DNA of 64,000 nucleotides from Acidicapsa dinghuensis (GCF_025685685.1 NZ_JAGSYH010000007.1:217083-281082); one strand, 5' to 3'. Counted from the first letter of the stretch, positions 9,328-18,974 are shown. Program-made: numbers and translations. The notes: generated by a model not told the origin, from the letters alone.

Positions 9328-11901
9328 TTACTCCTCGCGCAGCACTTCCAGCGGTCGCAAGCCAAGTATCCGATGGCTCGCAACCCACCCTGTCGCAGTA
9401 GCCAGTGCAGCCGTGCCTAGCAGTGCAATCACCGTCGCGCCCCACTCGATGTGCCACGGAGCCTCCAGCTTGCGCAGCAAGATCCGCGTCAGCACGTTGG
9501 CAAAGATCACGCCGACAGTTCCCGCCAGCAGGCCAAGAACTGAAAACTCCACGCTGAAGATGCGCACAATCCGCCATCGCGTCGCACCCAGCGTCTTCAG
9601 CACCACCGCCTCGCGCATCCTGCGGAATCGTGTGCTCGCTACGCTCGATGCCAGAATCATCAGCCCCGCAAAGATCGAGAACCCCGCCAGGAACTTCACC
9701 ACCATCGTGATCTGGTGCACCACGCTCTCAATGCGGTCCAGCACATCCGCCAGGTTGATCACCGTCACCGTCGGATACGCCGCAAACAACGCGCGTTCAA
9801 TTGCAGGCACCTGACTCGTCTCAACACGCACCGCACCATACCAGACCGCAGGCGCATCCTTCACCAGCCCCGAAGGCAGCATGAAACTTGCCCGTCCAGC
9901 GATGTGCTCCTCATCCGCACGATATAGCGCCGCCACCTTAAGCGGCATTGTCACGCCATTCACCTCAATCTCAACCGCCGATCCAACTCCAACATGAATG
10001 CGCGAAGCGATTCCCTCGCCGATAGCAATCTCCTTCGCTTTCGGATCGCTCCACCACTTTCCCTGCCTCACTTTATCGCCCTCAGGCAAGGTGTCAGCCC
10101 AGCTAAATGAAACACTCTCCAGCATCCGCTTCGGAAAGTGCTCCACCTTCAGCTGGTCGAGCGGCGTTCCATTCAACGAAACAAATCGCCCGCTCACCAC
10201 AGGCAGCAGATCAAGCTGCTGCTTCACGCCCTGCTGATTCTTGAAGAACTGCCGGATACCATCGATCTCATCGTTCGTAATATCCACCAGAAACATATTC
10301 GGCAGCTTTGGCGAAGCCGTCTCCTGTATCTCGCGCAGCACCTGCGACTGCATCAGATACACCGCAAGTATGAGCATCACTCCAACGCCAAGCGCGGCAA
10401 GCACAGCAGCCGACTGATTCCCCGGCCTGTACAGGTTCGCCAGCCCCTGCCTCAGATACTGCGGCAAACGCAGCCGCACGCGATTCAACAACCATCGAAG
10501 CAAGCGTAGAAATCCTGCCGAAAGCAGCAACAGCACAAACAAAATCGCCGCAAGACACGCACCAAACCACGTCCCCACCTGCGCCGAATCACTCAACGCC
10601 GCAGCAATCGCGGTCAGAGCAGCAAGTATCACCACACCCGCAACGATCTGCAACTTCCTCTGTCCCCACCTTGTCAGGAATGCCACAAACCCGCGCTGCT
10701 CCGCATCTTCCACCACGCGCCGCAGCACCAATATCGGCCGCACCTTCCGCACATCCAGCAGCGGCGGCAAGCAAAACAGCAGTGTCGTCAGCAGCCCTGT
10801 CGCAAGCCCAGCAGAAGCCGACCGCCACGGTATCGCCAGCCGCGCATGCACCGGCAGCAGATTCCCCAACACTGACGGCATCGCCAACATCACACCCGCG
10901 CCCGCAAGCACACCCAATAACGCCCCAGCCAATCCAAGCCCAAGCGTCTGCAATAAAAAGATCCGCAGCAGATCGCCCGATCCCGCGCCCACAGCCTTCA
11001 AAATCGCCAGCACATCCATGCGCTGCTCCAGATGCGCGTGCATGCTCATCGCCACGCCAATCGCACCCAGCACCATCGCGACTAAACAAATAAGGCTCAG
11101 AATCGCCGTCGAGCGATCCAGCCCCTGCGTCAGCGCAGGATTGCCCTCGCGATAATCCATCACCTGCGCCTCAGGCAGCGCGGCCTCCAACTGTTTCCGT
11201 ACTTCCGCAAGTTGCGGCGTGCTTTGCAGCGTCACGGGCAGCGCCACCAGCAGCCGCTCATTCGCCCTGCTCCCTGCCGCAAGCAAACCAGTTGCATTGA
11301 GCGCGCTCCGCGAAATCAACACGCGCGGCCCTAGCCCGGCGCCAGCGGTCATCCGATCAGGCTCCTGCACCAGCCGCGCCGCAATGCGAAAGTTGTGCCC
11401 GCCCAGCCGCACCGTGTCCCCAACCTTCGCCTTCATCCGCACCATGAACTCGTCGGCAACAACCACCGATGTATCCGTCAGTGCGGCCTGCAACGGCATC
11501 TCAGGCTCCAGCACAGCCTCGCCATAATACGGATACTGCGCCGGATCGACAGCCTTCAGCGAAACCAGAATCGGCACCGGATCAGGTGGCACCGACACCA
11601 TGGACACCGTCTCCGTCACCCAAGTCGTGCGAATGCCCTGCGCATTCAGCGCCGCAATCTTCTTCAGCTCTTCCGCGCTCGCCTGCTGATTCGTTCGCGC
11701 CGACAGATCGCCCGCCATCAGTGACCGCGCCTCTGTCGTCAACGTTCCACGAAAGATCTCGCTGAATCCGCGCACACCCACCAGCGCCGCTACGCCCACC
11801 GCAACCGACAGCACCACAAACAAAAACTTCCCAGGAGCCGAGCGTAGATCGCGCATCGCGATGCTGGCCGCACGTGACCACGTCAAGGAACGCGCCGCCA
11901 T
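9328..11901 (-). CDS. ABC transporter permease, YbbP-like (FtsX domains)
   Basis: 857-residue inner-membrane permease. It has an N-terminal membrane segment (about 20-45), a MacB-type periplasmic domain, a first FtsX-like block (about 260-400), a middle pair of membrane segments, and a second periplasmic domain plus FtsX block ending ILGLRPLEVLREE. Length and double-FtsX layout match the YbbP/YbjY type of lipoprotein or lysophospholipid transport-like permeases rather than LolC/E. The start abuts the stop of the ATPase gene upstream on the same strand. The divergent TesA-like esterase matches the E. coli tesA-ybbA-ybbP neighbourhood, which supports the assignment. The substrate is unknown. 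Confidence 0.9.
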   Translation of the reverse strand: MAARSLTWSRAASIAMRDLRSAPGKFLFVVLSVAVGVAALVGVRGFSEIFRGTLTTEARSLMAGDLSARTNQQASAEELKKIAALNAQGIRTTWVTETVSMVSVPPDPVPILVSLKAVDPAQYPYYGEAVLEPEMPLQAALTDTSVVVADEFMVRMKAKVGDTVRLGGHNFRIAARLVQEPDRMTAGAGLGPRVLISRSALNATGLLAAGSRANERLLVALPVTLQSTPQLAEVRKQLEAALPEAQVMDYREGNPALTQGLDRSTAILSLICLVAMVLGAIGVAMSMHAHLEQRMDVLAILKAVGAGSGDLLRIFLLQTLGLGLAGALLGVLAGAGVMLAMPSVLGNLLPVHARLAIPWRSASAGLATGLLTTLLFCLPPLLDVRKVRPILVLRRVVEDAEQRGFVAFLTRWGQRKLQIVAGVVILAALTAIAAALSDSAQVGTWFGACLAAILFVLLLLSAGFLRLLRWLLNRVRLRLPQYLRQGLANLYRPGNQSAAVLAALGVGVMLILAVYLMQSQVLREIQETASPKLPNMFLVDITNDEIDGIRQFFKNQQGVKQQLDLLPVVSGRFVSLNGTPLDQLKVEHFPKRMLESVSFSWADTLPEGDKVRQGKWWSDPKAKEIAIGEGIASRIHVGVGSAVEIEVNGVTMPLKVAALYRADEEHIAGRASFMLPSGLVKDAPAVWYGAVRVETSQVPAIERALFAAYPTVTVINLADVLDRIESVVHQITMVVKFLAGFSIFAGLMILASSVASTRFRRMREAVVLKTLGATRWRIVRIFSVEFSVLGLLAGTVGVIFANVLTRILLRKLEAPWHIEWGATVIALLGTAALATATGWVASHRILGLRPLEVLREE

Positions 11902-12618
11902 CTAACGCACCTCTTGGGAAACAACAGCCGTGACAACATCCATGGACTGAGCGACAACGTCCTCCACAACCATCCCATCCCGCAACACAATCTTGCGATG
12001 CGCCAACGCAGCCACTTGTGGATCGTGCGTCACAAGCACCAGCGTCGTCTTCGCATCACGATTGCGGCTCAACAGCAGCTCCAGTACCTTCTCGCCATTT
12101 ACTGAGTCGAGATTGCCCGTAGGCTCATCGGCCATCACAATCGGCGGATCGACAATGAACGCCCGCGCCAACGCCACTCTCTGCTGCTCGCCGCCCGAGA
12201 GCTGCACCGGGTAGTGATCCATCCGCTCCCCCAACCCCACCTGCTCCAGCAGCCCGCGCGCCTTCGCCACACCATTGCCCGGCTGGTTCAGCTCAAATGG
12301 CAGCAGCACATTTTCGAGTGCCGTCAGTGTTGGAATCAATTGATACGACTGAAAGACAAACCCCAGCTTCTGCCCGCGAACAATCGCCAGCGCAGCCTCA
12401 TCCAGATTGTGAATCGGCACGCCGTCGAGATAAATCTCACCCTCACTCGGCGTATCCAGCCCGGCCAGCAATCCCAACAGCGTGCTCTTCCCGCTGCCGC
12501 TCGCCCCCACAATCGCCACAAATTGCCCTGAAGGGATGCTGATATCGATTCCCTTCAAAATCTCCACGCGACGCGCGCCATTCTGAATCCACCTCTTAAC
12601 CCCGCGCACTTCAATCAT
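11902..12618 (-). CDS. ABC transporter ATPase, YbbA/LolD-like
   Basis: 238-residue nucleotide-binding subunit. Walker A is GASGSGKST (about 36-44), the Q loop lies in FVFQSYQLIP, the signature is LSGGEQQRVALARA, Walker B is PIVMADEPTGNLD, and the switch His is in LVTHDP. This is the MacB/LolD/YbbA group that pairs with FtsX-type permeases. It is transcribed first, directly followed by the permease with no gap. A roughly 240-nt intergenic region separates it from the divergent esterase gene. Confidence 0.94.
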   Translation of the reverse strand: MIEVRGVKRWIQNGARRVEILKGIDISIPSGQFVAIVGASGSGKSTLLGLLAGLDTPSEGEIYLDGVPIHNLDEAALAIVRGQKLGFVFQSYQLIPTLTALENVLLPFELNQPGNGVAKARGLLEQVGLGERMDHYPVQLSGGEQQRVALARAFIVDPPIVMADEPTGNLDSVNGEKVLELLLSRNRDAKTTLVLVTHDPQVAALAHRKIVLRDGMVVEDVVAQSMDVVTAVVSQEVR

Positions 12619-12663
12619 GCAAAAGTCCTCATCAAAACTTCGGTATTATCGCCGCATCTTGTT

Positions 12664-12746
12664 GTCATCCTGAGCGCAGCGAAGGATCTGTTGTTGCCTT
12701 TGCACTTGCTTTTCTGTCTGTCATCCCCGGAGGGGATCCGCTTCTT
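12664..12746. repeat. Two dispersed-type repeat units in an intergenic region
   Basis: Unit 1 (12664-12689) reads gtcatcctgagcgcagcgaa followed by ggatct. Unit 2 (12719-12746) starts tgtcatccccggaggggatc. Unit 2 matches the unit at 54354-54380 in 22 of 27 positions, all five differences being transitions. Such sequences are familiar in acidobacterial intergenic DNA; their function is unknown. They lie in the divergent promoter region of the ABC transporter and esterase genes (12619-12855). Confidence 0.6.
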
Positions 12747-12855
12747 CCTGAAGTACGTTCACCCTCTTCCCGCGCACTAATCCTTGTTTCCAATCTACGC
12801 GGATTCGTCCACTAGGGTTCCTCTACCACCTAACTCCCATTGATACACTGCATTC

Positions 12856-13479
12856 GTGAAGCCCCGCCACGCCGCCTCGCTGCTTATCGCGCTCATCCTC
12901 TTCGCCGCTTCTCTCTTCGCTGCCCCATCGGAAAAAACCCTCATCTGCTTCGGCGACAGCATCACCGCCGGCTTCGGATTGGACGTCTCCCAGGCCTACC
13001 CAGCCGCACTCCAGCATCTGCTCGACACCCGCGGCTACCACTATCACGTCGTCAACGCCGGAGTCAGCGGCAACACCAGCAAAGACGCCGTCGCCCGCGT
13101 CCAGTCCATCCTCGCCCAGCACCCCGACGTCGTCCTGGTCGAATTCGGCGGCAACGACGGCCTCCGCGGCCTGCCCCTCGACCTCACCCGCCACAACCTC
13201 GACTCCGTTCTCACCACCCTCCAGGCCGCCCACGTCAAAATCCTGCTAGTCGGCATCACCCTCCCGCCCAACTATGGTCAGGACTATATCCACAGCTTCG
13301 ACGCCATCTACCGCGAAGCCGCCGCCAAACACCATGTCCCCCTCATGCCCATGCTCTACAACGGCATCTACACCATCCCCGGCACCATCCAGCCCGACGG
13401 CATCCACCCCACCGCCAAAGGCAGCCAGCTTATCGCCGAACACATGCTGCCGCTCATCACGCCCCTGCTGCGCAAGTAA
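12856..13479 (+). CDS. tesA: TesA-like arylesterase / lysophospholipase (SGNH)
   Basis: 207-residue exported SGNH hydrolase. A signal peptide (KPRHAASLLIALILFAASLFA) precedes block I FGDSITAGFG (catalytic Ser), block II with Gly in VNAGVSG, block III GGND, and block V DGIHP with the catalytic Asp and His. It should hydrolyse short acyl esters, thioesters or lysophospholipids in the periplasm. The start is GTG at 12856; an upstream overlapping frame is Arg/Pro-rich and not a gene. It is divergent from the ybbA-like gene, as in E. coli. The exact substrate cannot be told from sequence. Confidence 0.88.
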   Translation: MKPRHAASLLIALILFAASLFAAPSEKTLICFGDSITAGFGLDVSQAYPAALQHLLDTRGYHYHVVNAGVSGNTSKDAVARVQSILAQHPDVVLVEFGGNDGLRGLPLDLTRHNLDSVLTTLQAAHVKILLVGITLPPNYGQDYIHSFDAIYREAAAKHHVPLMPMLYNGIYTIPGTIQPDGIHPTAKGSQLIAEHMLPLITPLLRK

Positions 13480-13775
13480 GAGACAGTTACGAAACTCTTT
13501 GCTCGGACGAAGTCATCAGACTGGAGCCGTGCTGCGTCAAGACGCGACGCGCTCTCGAAAAACGGCATCACAATATTTGGCCTCCTTTGAAGTCCAGACC
13601 AGCCAACTGACCCAAAGTGATCCTTACAGGGACCTTACAAATGCTAGACATTCCCTTTCCTTAATCTCGCGAACCACCCCGGCAAGATACTCTAAAACAA
13701 GATTGCGGCCACAGGCGTCGACGCTTGGAAAATCGTTTTGCCGCCGGATCGCTCAATCCACAAACGGAGGACACA
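13480..13775. other. Intergenic region before the sugar dehydrogenase gene
   Basis: Nearly 300 nt without a gene. It carries a close direct repeat, ccttacag and ccttacaa, near 13622-13640, which could be a regulator site. The ribosome site ggagg is at 13766-13770. Nothing else is recognisable. Confidence 0.4.
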
Positions 13776-15341
13776 ATGAAGCATTTCGCGATCGCGGGGC
13801 TGTGCTTGGCCATGGCTTCTAGCGCCGCATTGGCGCAGGTCAACGCCGGAGAACAGAAGTCCGATCCCAACCTGCCTTTCACTGTTACCCAGATCACGAC
13901 CCTGAAGCTCCCATGGAGAATCGCATTCCTCCCCGACGGCCGCATGCTCATCACCGAAAAGGTCGGCGGCCTTGAGCTTGTCACGCAGCAGGGAGCTCAA
14001 ACCCCCGTGGCCAACGTCCCCGCCGTTCTCTGGAGAGGCCAGGGCGGCATGCTCGGCGTCTACCTCTCCCCGCACTACGCCGAGGACCATAACATCTACC
14101 TCACCTATTCCGAGCCCGGTGAGCCTGGCGGATCGAGCCTCGCCCTCGCCCGGGCCGAGTTGAAGATCGGCAACGGCACAGCCAGCCTGGAAAACCTCAA
14201 GGTCATCTGGCGCGACGGCGAGCGTGGCGAAGGCGGCCAATTCGGCGCAGCTGTAGCCTTCTCTCCCGACGGCAAGTATCTCTACCTCAGCTCTGGCGAC
14301 CGTCAGCGCATGACCCCTGCTCAGGACCCCAATCAGCCTCTCGGCAAAATTCTCCGCCTTACTCTCGATGGCAAACCAGCCCCGGGCAATCCCATGGCCG
14401 GCAAAGTCGGCGCAGCTACCGTGCCCGTCATTGATCCGCCCGAGGACACCGAGAAGGCTAAAACACAGCCCGTCATTCGCACCTACTCCTTCCCCGGCCC
14501 GAACCTGACGCCTTCGGAAACATGGGCGAGCGGCTTCCGCACTCCCTACGGTCTGGCCTTCGCGCCTGACGGACGCCTCTGGGAGCTCGAGCACGGACCG
14601 CGTGGCGGCGATGAGCTCAATCTCATCAAGCCCGGCAAGAATTACGGCTGGCCGCTCGTCTCCTACGGACACAACTACAACGGCGTTCCCATCCCCTCGC
14701 CCGAAACGCGCCCTGACCTCACCGAGCCCGTCATCTACTGGGTTCCCGTCATCGCGCCCGGCAACCTCATGTTCTACAAAGGCTCGATGTTCCGGCAGTG
14801 GGACGGCTCAGCCATCGCCAGCGGCCTCGCATCCAAAGCCCTCATCCGCATCGTCTTCGACGGCAAAGGCGGAGCGCGAACAGCCGAGCGTTGGGACGTA
14901 GGCCACAGAGTCCGAGACATCGAAGTAGCACCTGATGGAGCACTCTGGATGATCGAAGACGCAAACCCCGGCGGTCTCTTCCGCATCACGCCACTTGGCA
15001 TGGCCGTCTCGGCGCCAATGGCGGCTGCTTCCGCTCAACCCGCAACACCCGCTGCGGCAGCGCCCAGTGGCTCAGATAGCGACCACGCCAAGAGCATCAT
15101 TGCCAACAACAACTGCCTCCTCTGCCATCGCGTCGGAAAAGAAGGCGGAGACATCGGCCCATCGCTCAACGGAGTAGGCACCCGCCGCACCGAGGAGCAG
15201 ATTCGCGCAGCAATCCTCACTCCCCCGGCAAAAACGAGCACCGGCACTGCCAACCCCATGCCGCCCATGAAGGGTAAGCTCTCAGACGAAGACCTGAACG
15301 CCCTCGTCAACTACCTTCGCTCCCTCCCCGCTCAGCCCTGA
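13776..15341 (+). CDS. Sugar dehydrogenase fused to cytochrome c
   Basis: 521-residue exported protein. Signal peptide at 1-21 (MKHFAIAGLCLAMASSAALA), then a six-bladed propeller of the soluble glucose/sorbosone dehydrogenase (Ylii/Asd) family at about 30-405. Family stretches include LPWRIAFLPDGRMLITE, SGDRQRMTPAQDPNQPLGKILR, ASGFRTPYGLAF and EHGPRGGDELN. A linker of Ala/Pro/Ser leads to a c-type cytochrome domain with heme site C447-L-L-C450-H451 and a likely Met ligand near PMPPMKG. Electrons from sugar oxidation would pass to the attached heme in the periplasm. PQQ is the family cofactor but is not proven here. The ATG at 13776 follows ggagg. Confidence 0.9.
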   Translation: MKHFAIAGLCLAMASSAALAQVNAGEQKSDPNLPFTVTQITTLKLPWRIAFLPDGRMLITEKVGGLELVTQQGAQTPVANVPAVLWRGQGGMLGVYLSPHYAEDHNIYLTYSEPGEPGGSSLALARAELKIGNGTASLENLKVIWRDGERGEGGQFGAAVAFSPDGKYLYLSSGDRQRMTPAQDPNQPLGKILRLTLDGKPAPGNPMAGKVGAATVPVIDPPEDTEKAKTQPVIRTYSFPGPNLTPSETWASGFRTPYGLAFAPDGRLWELEHGPRGGDELNLIKPGKNYGWPLVSYGHNYNGVPIPSPETRPDLTEPVIYWVPVIAPGNLMFYKGSMFRQWDGSAIASGLASKALIRIVFDGKGGARTAERWDVGHRVRDIEVAPDGALWMIEDANPGGLFRITPLGMAVSAPMAAASAQPATPAAAAPSGSDSDHAKSIIANNNCLLCHRVGKEGGDIGPSLNGVGTRRTEEQIRAAILTPPAKTSTGTANPMPPMKGKLSDEDLNALVNYLRSLPAQP

Positions 15342-15359
15342 GCACCGTCACACTATAGC

Positions 15360-15398
15360 GGGCATCTCGCCGGTGAAACATCCATCAGCGAGATGCCC
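15360..15398 (+). terminator. Hairpin after the sugar dehydrogenase gene
   Basis: gggcatctcgc (15360-15370) pairs perfectly with gcgagatgccc (15388-15398), an 11-bp stem 18 nt after the stop. No run of T follows, so Rho-independent termination is not certain. The sequence resembles the hairpin after the next gene (17843-17879). Confidence 0.6.
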
Positions 15399-15577
15399 AC
15401 TTCATTAGATCCGGCATCCGCACTCACCGCCTTCATCGAACAATCCCTCCTGTCTATCACGGGGCGCTAAGATCACTGCGCCATCTCATACACATACAAT
15501 CCAAGTAGTCCCATAGGACACCGAAATGAGGCGCGTCCTCCACGAGGAGTCCTGCCGCAAATCATAGGAGAAGCAAC

Positions 15578-17824
15578 TTGAGCAGTGAGTCAAAAAGCAG
15601 TTTAGGCACCAGTCGCCGTTCCTTTCTAAAATCCTCAGGTTTCGCCGCCGCAGCGGTCATGACGCCTGCTGCGATCACCCTCGAAGCTGAGGGACCAACG
15701 GTCACGCAGCACGCATCCACCAAAGACGAGCGGCTCGCAAGCCCCGTCACGCTGGTAAGCATTCTCCAGGGCACCGACTCAACTCCCGCGTTCTCCCGTG
15801 GCAACACTCTGCCCATCGCCGCCCGTCCCTTCGGCATGGCGCACTGGACCCTCCAGTCCACGCCCAACACGCCATGGATGTTCCAGCCCGGCCAGCGCCG
15901 TATTCAGGGCTTCCGCTCCACGCATCAGTTGAGCCCATGGCTGAGCGACTACGGCCAGGCCACATTTCTGCCCATCTGCGGCGCACCCAATCTCGACTAC
16001 GGGGCGCGCGCCACTTCCTATCGCCCGGAAGACTCCGTCCTTTCGCCCCACACCATGGCGATCAAGCTGCTGCGTTACGGCATTGACGCCGAACTCGTCC
16101 CCACCGAACGCGGCGCACTCATCCACGCCAGCTACAGCAAGTCTGAAACACCGGGCTTCGTCTTCGACGTACCCGGCGACAATCCGCCCATGCCGGAGCC
16201 CGACGCATCGCAGCGAATCATCCATTTCCGCTCCACAGCAAACTCCGGCGGCGTGCCAGACGACTTCGCCTGCTACTACGTTCTGCACTTCTCCGAGCCG
16301 TGGACAGCTTTGGAACACAAAGATCAGAAGCACTATCACACCACGCACGTGAGCTTTGCCGATAGCGTCCGCTCTATCGATGTGCGCATCGCAACCTCGT
16401 TCATCTCCTTCGAGCAGGCCGAGCGAAACCTGCAGATTGAACTCGGCAACAAATCCGCCGCCGATCTGCGCGCCGAGGCAGAAAAGGTGTGGAACGACAA
16501 TCTGAAGCGCATCGAGATTGAAGGCGCCACCGAGACGCAACAACGCACTTTCTACTCCTGCCTCTATCGCACGCTCTTGTTTCCGCGCATCTGGCATGAG
16601 CCAGACGCAAGCGGAGCCATGCAGCACCGCAGCCCATACAACGGCAAAGTCGTCCCAGGCGTCATGTATGCCGACCACGGCTATTGGGATCTCTATCGCG
16701 CCTGGTATCCGATGATGACCATTCTCTTCCCCGAGCGCCTCGGAGAGATCCTGCAGGCCTGGGTCAACGCCTACCAGGAAGGCGGATGGCTGCCTCAGTT
16801 CCCTTGCCCCGGCTATCGCGCCTGCATGACCGGCAGCCTCATCGATTCGCTCTTCGGCGAAGCAGCCGTCAAAGGCATCAAGGGCTTTGATATGGCCACA
16901 GCCTACGAGGGACTGCATAAGCATGCCACGCAGCCCGGCAATCCAGACGCGGGCTACGGACGCCGCGGCATCGAGGAGTATCTCAAGCTCGGCTACGATC
17001 CCGCCGACAAAGTCGATCAGGCAGCCGCCGAAACCGTCGACGCAGCCTACGGCGACTACTGCATCGCGCAGGTTGCCAAGGCCCTCGGCAAAAACGACGA
17101 CTACACCATGTTCATGAAGCGCTCTCAAAACTGGCGCAACATCTTCGATCCATCGGTAAATTTCTTCCGCGGCAAAAAATCGGACGGCAGCTATCTCGAA
17201 CCCTTCAACCCCATCCGCTGGGGAGACCCCTACGTCGAAGGCTCAGCCTATCAGCATCGTTACGATGCGCCCCACGCCATGCCCGAACTGATTGAGGCCA
17301 TGGGCGGCAAAGACAAAGTCGTCGCCGAGCTGGAAAAGTCGATCAAGATGTTTCCTGACTTCGACACCGGAGCCTACGGAGCCGAGATCCACGAGATGGC
17401 CGAGATGGCCGCCGTCGACTTCGGCCAGTACGGGCACAACAACCAACCCTCGCATCACATCCTCTACGTCTTCACCGTCGCAGGCCGCCAGGACCTCACC
17501 GCCCACTGGACCAAACGCGTGATGGACGAGCTCTACACTCCAGATCTCTTCGCCGGCGATGAAGACACCGGCTCCATGGCCGCCTGGTACATTCTCAGCT
17601 CGCTCGGCTTCTATTCACTTTGCCCCAGCAAACCGGAATACATGCTCGGAGCCCCGCTCTTCCAGCGAGCCACCGTCCATCTGCCCAACAACAAAACCCT
17701 CGTAGTAGAAAACGCCTACAAAGGCGGAGCCACAATCCACACCTCGCTCAACGGCAAACCACTGTCAGAAGGCAAAGTTCAGCACAACGAACTGATAGCA
17801 GGCGGCCACCTTCGCTTCGCCTGA
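15578..17824 (+). CDS. GH92 alpha-mannosidase-like glycosidase
   Basis: 748-residue exported glycoside hydrolase of family 92, which contains Ca-dependent exo-alpha-mannosidases. A Tat signal is visible (SRRSFLKSSGFAAAAVMTPAA). The N-terminal beta-sandwich covers about 40-270 and the (alpha/alpha)6 domain about 290-740. GH92-typical stretches are FYSCLYRTLLFPR, DHGYWDLYRAWYPM, GGWLPQFPCPGYRACMTGS, YGHNNQPSHHILY and GDEDTGSMAAWYILSSLGFY. The start is TTG at 15578, 7 nt after aggag; no better start precedes the twin-Arg motif. It probably removes mannose from fungal or plant glycans in the periplasm (inference). Confidence 0.93.
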   Translation: MSSESKSSLGTSRRSFLKSSGFAAAAVMTPAAITLEAEGPTVTQHASTKDERLASPVTLVSILQGTDSTPAFSRGNTLPIAARPFGMAHWTLQSTPNTPWMFQPGQRRIQGFRSTHQLSPWLSDYGQATFLPICGAPNLDYGARATSYRPEDSVLSPHTMAIKLLRYGIDAELVPTERGALIHASYSKSETPGFVFDVPGDNPPMPEPDASQRIIHFRSTANSGGVPDDFACYYVLHFSEPWTALEHKDQKHYHTTHVSFADSVRSIDVRIATSFISFEQAERNLQIELGNKSAADLRAEAEKVWNDNLKRIEIEGATETQQRTFYSCLYRTLLFPRIWHEPDASGAMQHRSPYNGKVVPGVMYADHGYWDLYRAWYPMMTILFPERLGEILQAWVNAYQEGGWLPQFPCPGYRACMTGSLIDSLFGEAAVKGIKGFDMATAYEGLHKHATQPGNPDAGYGRRGIEEYLKLGYDPADKVDQAAAETVDAAYGDYCIAQVAKALGKNDDYTMFMKRSQNWRNIFDPSVNFFRGKKSDGSYLEPFNPIRWGDPYVEGSAYQHRYDAPHAMPELIEAMGGKDKVVAELEKSIKMFPDFDTGAYGAEIHEMAEMAAVDFGQYGHNNQPSHHILYVFTVAGRQDLTAHWTKRVMDELYTPDLFAGDEDTGSMAAWYILSSLGFYSLCPSKPEYMLGAPLFQRATVHLPNNKTLVVENAYKGGATIHTSLNGKPLSEGKVQHNELIAGGHLRFA

Positions 17825-17842
17825 ACCTCAAGAGCCGCAACC

Positions 17843-17879
17843 GCGCATCTCGACGGGGAAACGTCCTGACGGGATGCGC
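17843..17879 (+). terminator. Hairpin after the GH92 gene
   Basis: gcgcatctcg (17843-17852) pairs with cgggatgcgc (17870-17879) with one T-G wobble, and a small inner stem gacg/cgtc. It is 18 nt after the stop, the same distance as the related hairpin after the previous gene. Confidence 0.55.
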
Positions 17880-17981
17880 AGTTTCCGGACGATTGCCCAT
17901 TGTCTTTCGAGTTATTAGCGCAGTGCCTCCCCGGCTTCAACAGGCCATCGAATCATCTTCCTTCTCTGCTACAACGACAGA

Positions 17982-18860
17982 ATGCGTACTGCCCTCTTCT
18001 GCCTGCTCCTGCTCATATCCTTCAACCCCCAATCAGTCTTTGCTGAGACAAACCCAGCGTGGACAACTCCAATCACTCCCTTCCGCATTGCTGACAACCT
18101 CTACTACGTCGGAAGCGAGGACCTCGCCAGCTACCTCGTCGTCACGCCAAAAGGAAATATCCTCATCAACGCAAACCTCGCCAGTTCACCGCCGCAAATC
18201 CGTGCAAGCGTTGAGAAGCTAGGTTTTCACTGGAGCGATACTCGCATTCTGCTGAACAGCCAGGCTCACTACGATCATGTGGGCGGCGCGGCAGAAGTGG
18301 TTCACGAGACTCACGCAAAGAACATGGTGATGGACGGCGACGTAAGCGTAATCGAAACCGGCGCACGAACAGACTTCTTATCGCCCTCTCCCAACATCGT
18401 TCGATACGGTCCTGTTCACGTGGACCGCGTTCTCCATGACGGAGACACCGTAAGCCTTGGAGGCGTAACACTGATCGCCCATAAAACCGCCGGCCATACG
18501 CGCGGCTGCACTACATGGACAATGCGCTCACACCTGCCCGGTGAGCCAGCAGGAACAATGCGGAATATCGTTATTGTGGGAGGCGTAGGCTTTTGGTCGG
18601 AGTATCACTTCGTCGCTACCTCCGCCCATCCCGTTAGCTACCCCGGCATCGTTCAGGACTTCCAGCATACGTTTTCGGAGTTGCGCGCTTTGCCTTGCGA
18701 TGTATTTCTGGGAGCCCACGGCGGATACTTCGATATGCTCACCAAACTTAAGCGCTACCCGCAGACTGGTCCCCGCGTCTTTCTCGACCCGGCTGGTTAT
18801 AAGGAGTTTGTCGCCGACGCTCAAGAGACTTTCAGGAAAGCTTTAAACAAACAGGAGTAG
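17982..18860 (+). CDS. Subclass B3 metallo-beta-lactamase, Gln variant
   Basis: 292 residues with a signal peptide (about 1-21), so periplasmic. The fold motifs of subclass B3 are in order: Q94-A-H96-Y-D98-H99 (standard positions 116, 118, 120, 121), AGH172TRGCTTW (His196) and LGAH246GGYF (His263). All zinc ligands are present except that the first His is replaced by Gln, as in the GOB enzymes of Elizabethkingia. B3 enzymes hydrolyse penicillins, cephalosporins and carbapenems with zinc. Activity here is inferred from family. It lies alone between two glycosidase genes on the same strand, with no regulator beside it, and looks like a native chromosomal gene rather than mobile cargo. Confidence 0.9.
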   Translation: MRTALFCLLLLISFNPQSVFAETNPAWTTPITPFRIADNLYYVGSEDLASYLVVTPKGNILINANLASSPPQIRASVEKLGFHWSDTRILLNSQAHYDHVGGAAEVVHETHAKNMVMDGDVSVIETGARTDFLSPSPNIVRYGPVHVDRVLHDGDTVSLGGVTLIAHKTAGHTRGCTTWTMRSHLPGEPAGTMRNIVIVGGVGFWSEYHFVATSAHPVSYPGIVQDFQHTFSELRALPCDVFLGAHGGYFDMLTKLKRYPQTGPRVFLDPAGYKEFVADAQETFRKALNKQE

Positions 18861-18974
18861 TTCCCTTCCATCTCCTGCCAGAATGATTACTTAAAGGCTT
18901 TACTTCAGGCGATTCGTGCCCCCAGTGTGATACTCTTCGCTGGTTCGAGCAGACCCTCTCGGGAGCACACCGTC

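Noticed and set aside
12840..13610. 256-residue Arg/Pro/His-rich frame over the TesA-like gene
   Set aside because: Composition is that of an off-frame reading of a GC-rich gene, while the TesA-like frame has all SGNH motifs.
15779..17128. 449-residue frame opposite the GH92 gene
   Set aside because: Shadow of a well-supported glycosidase; no recognisable family.
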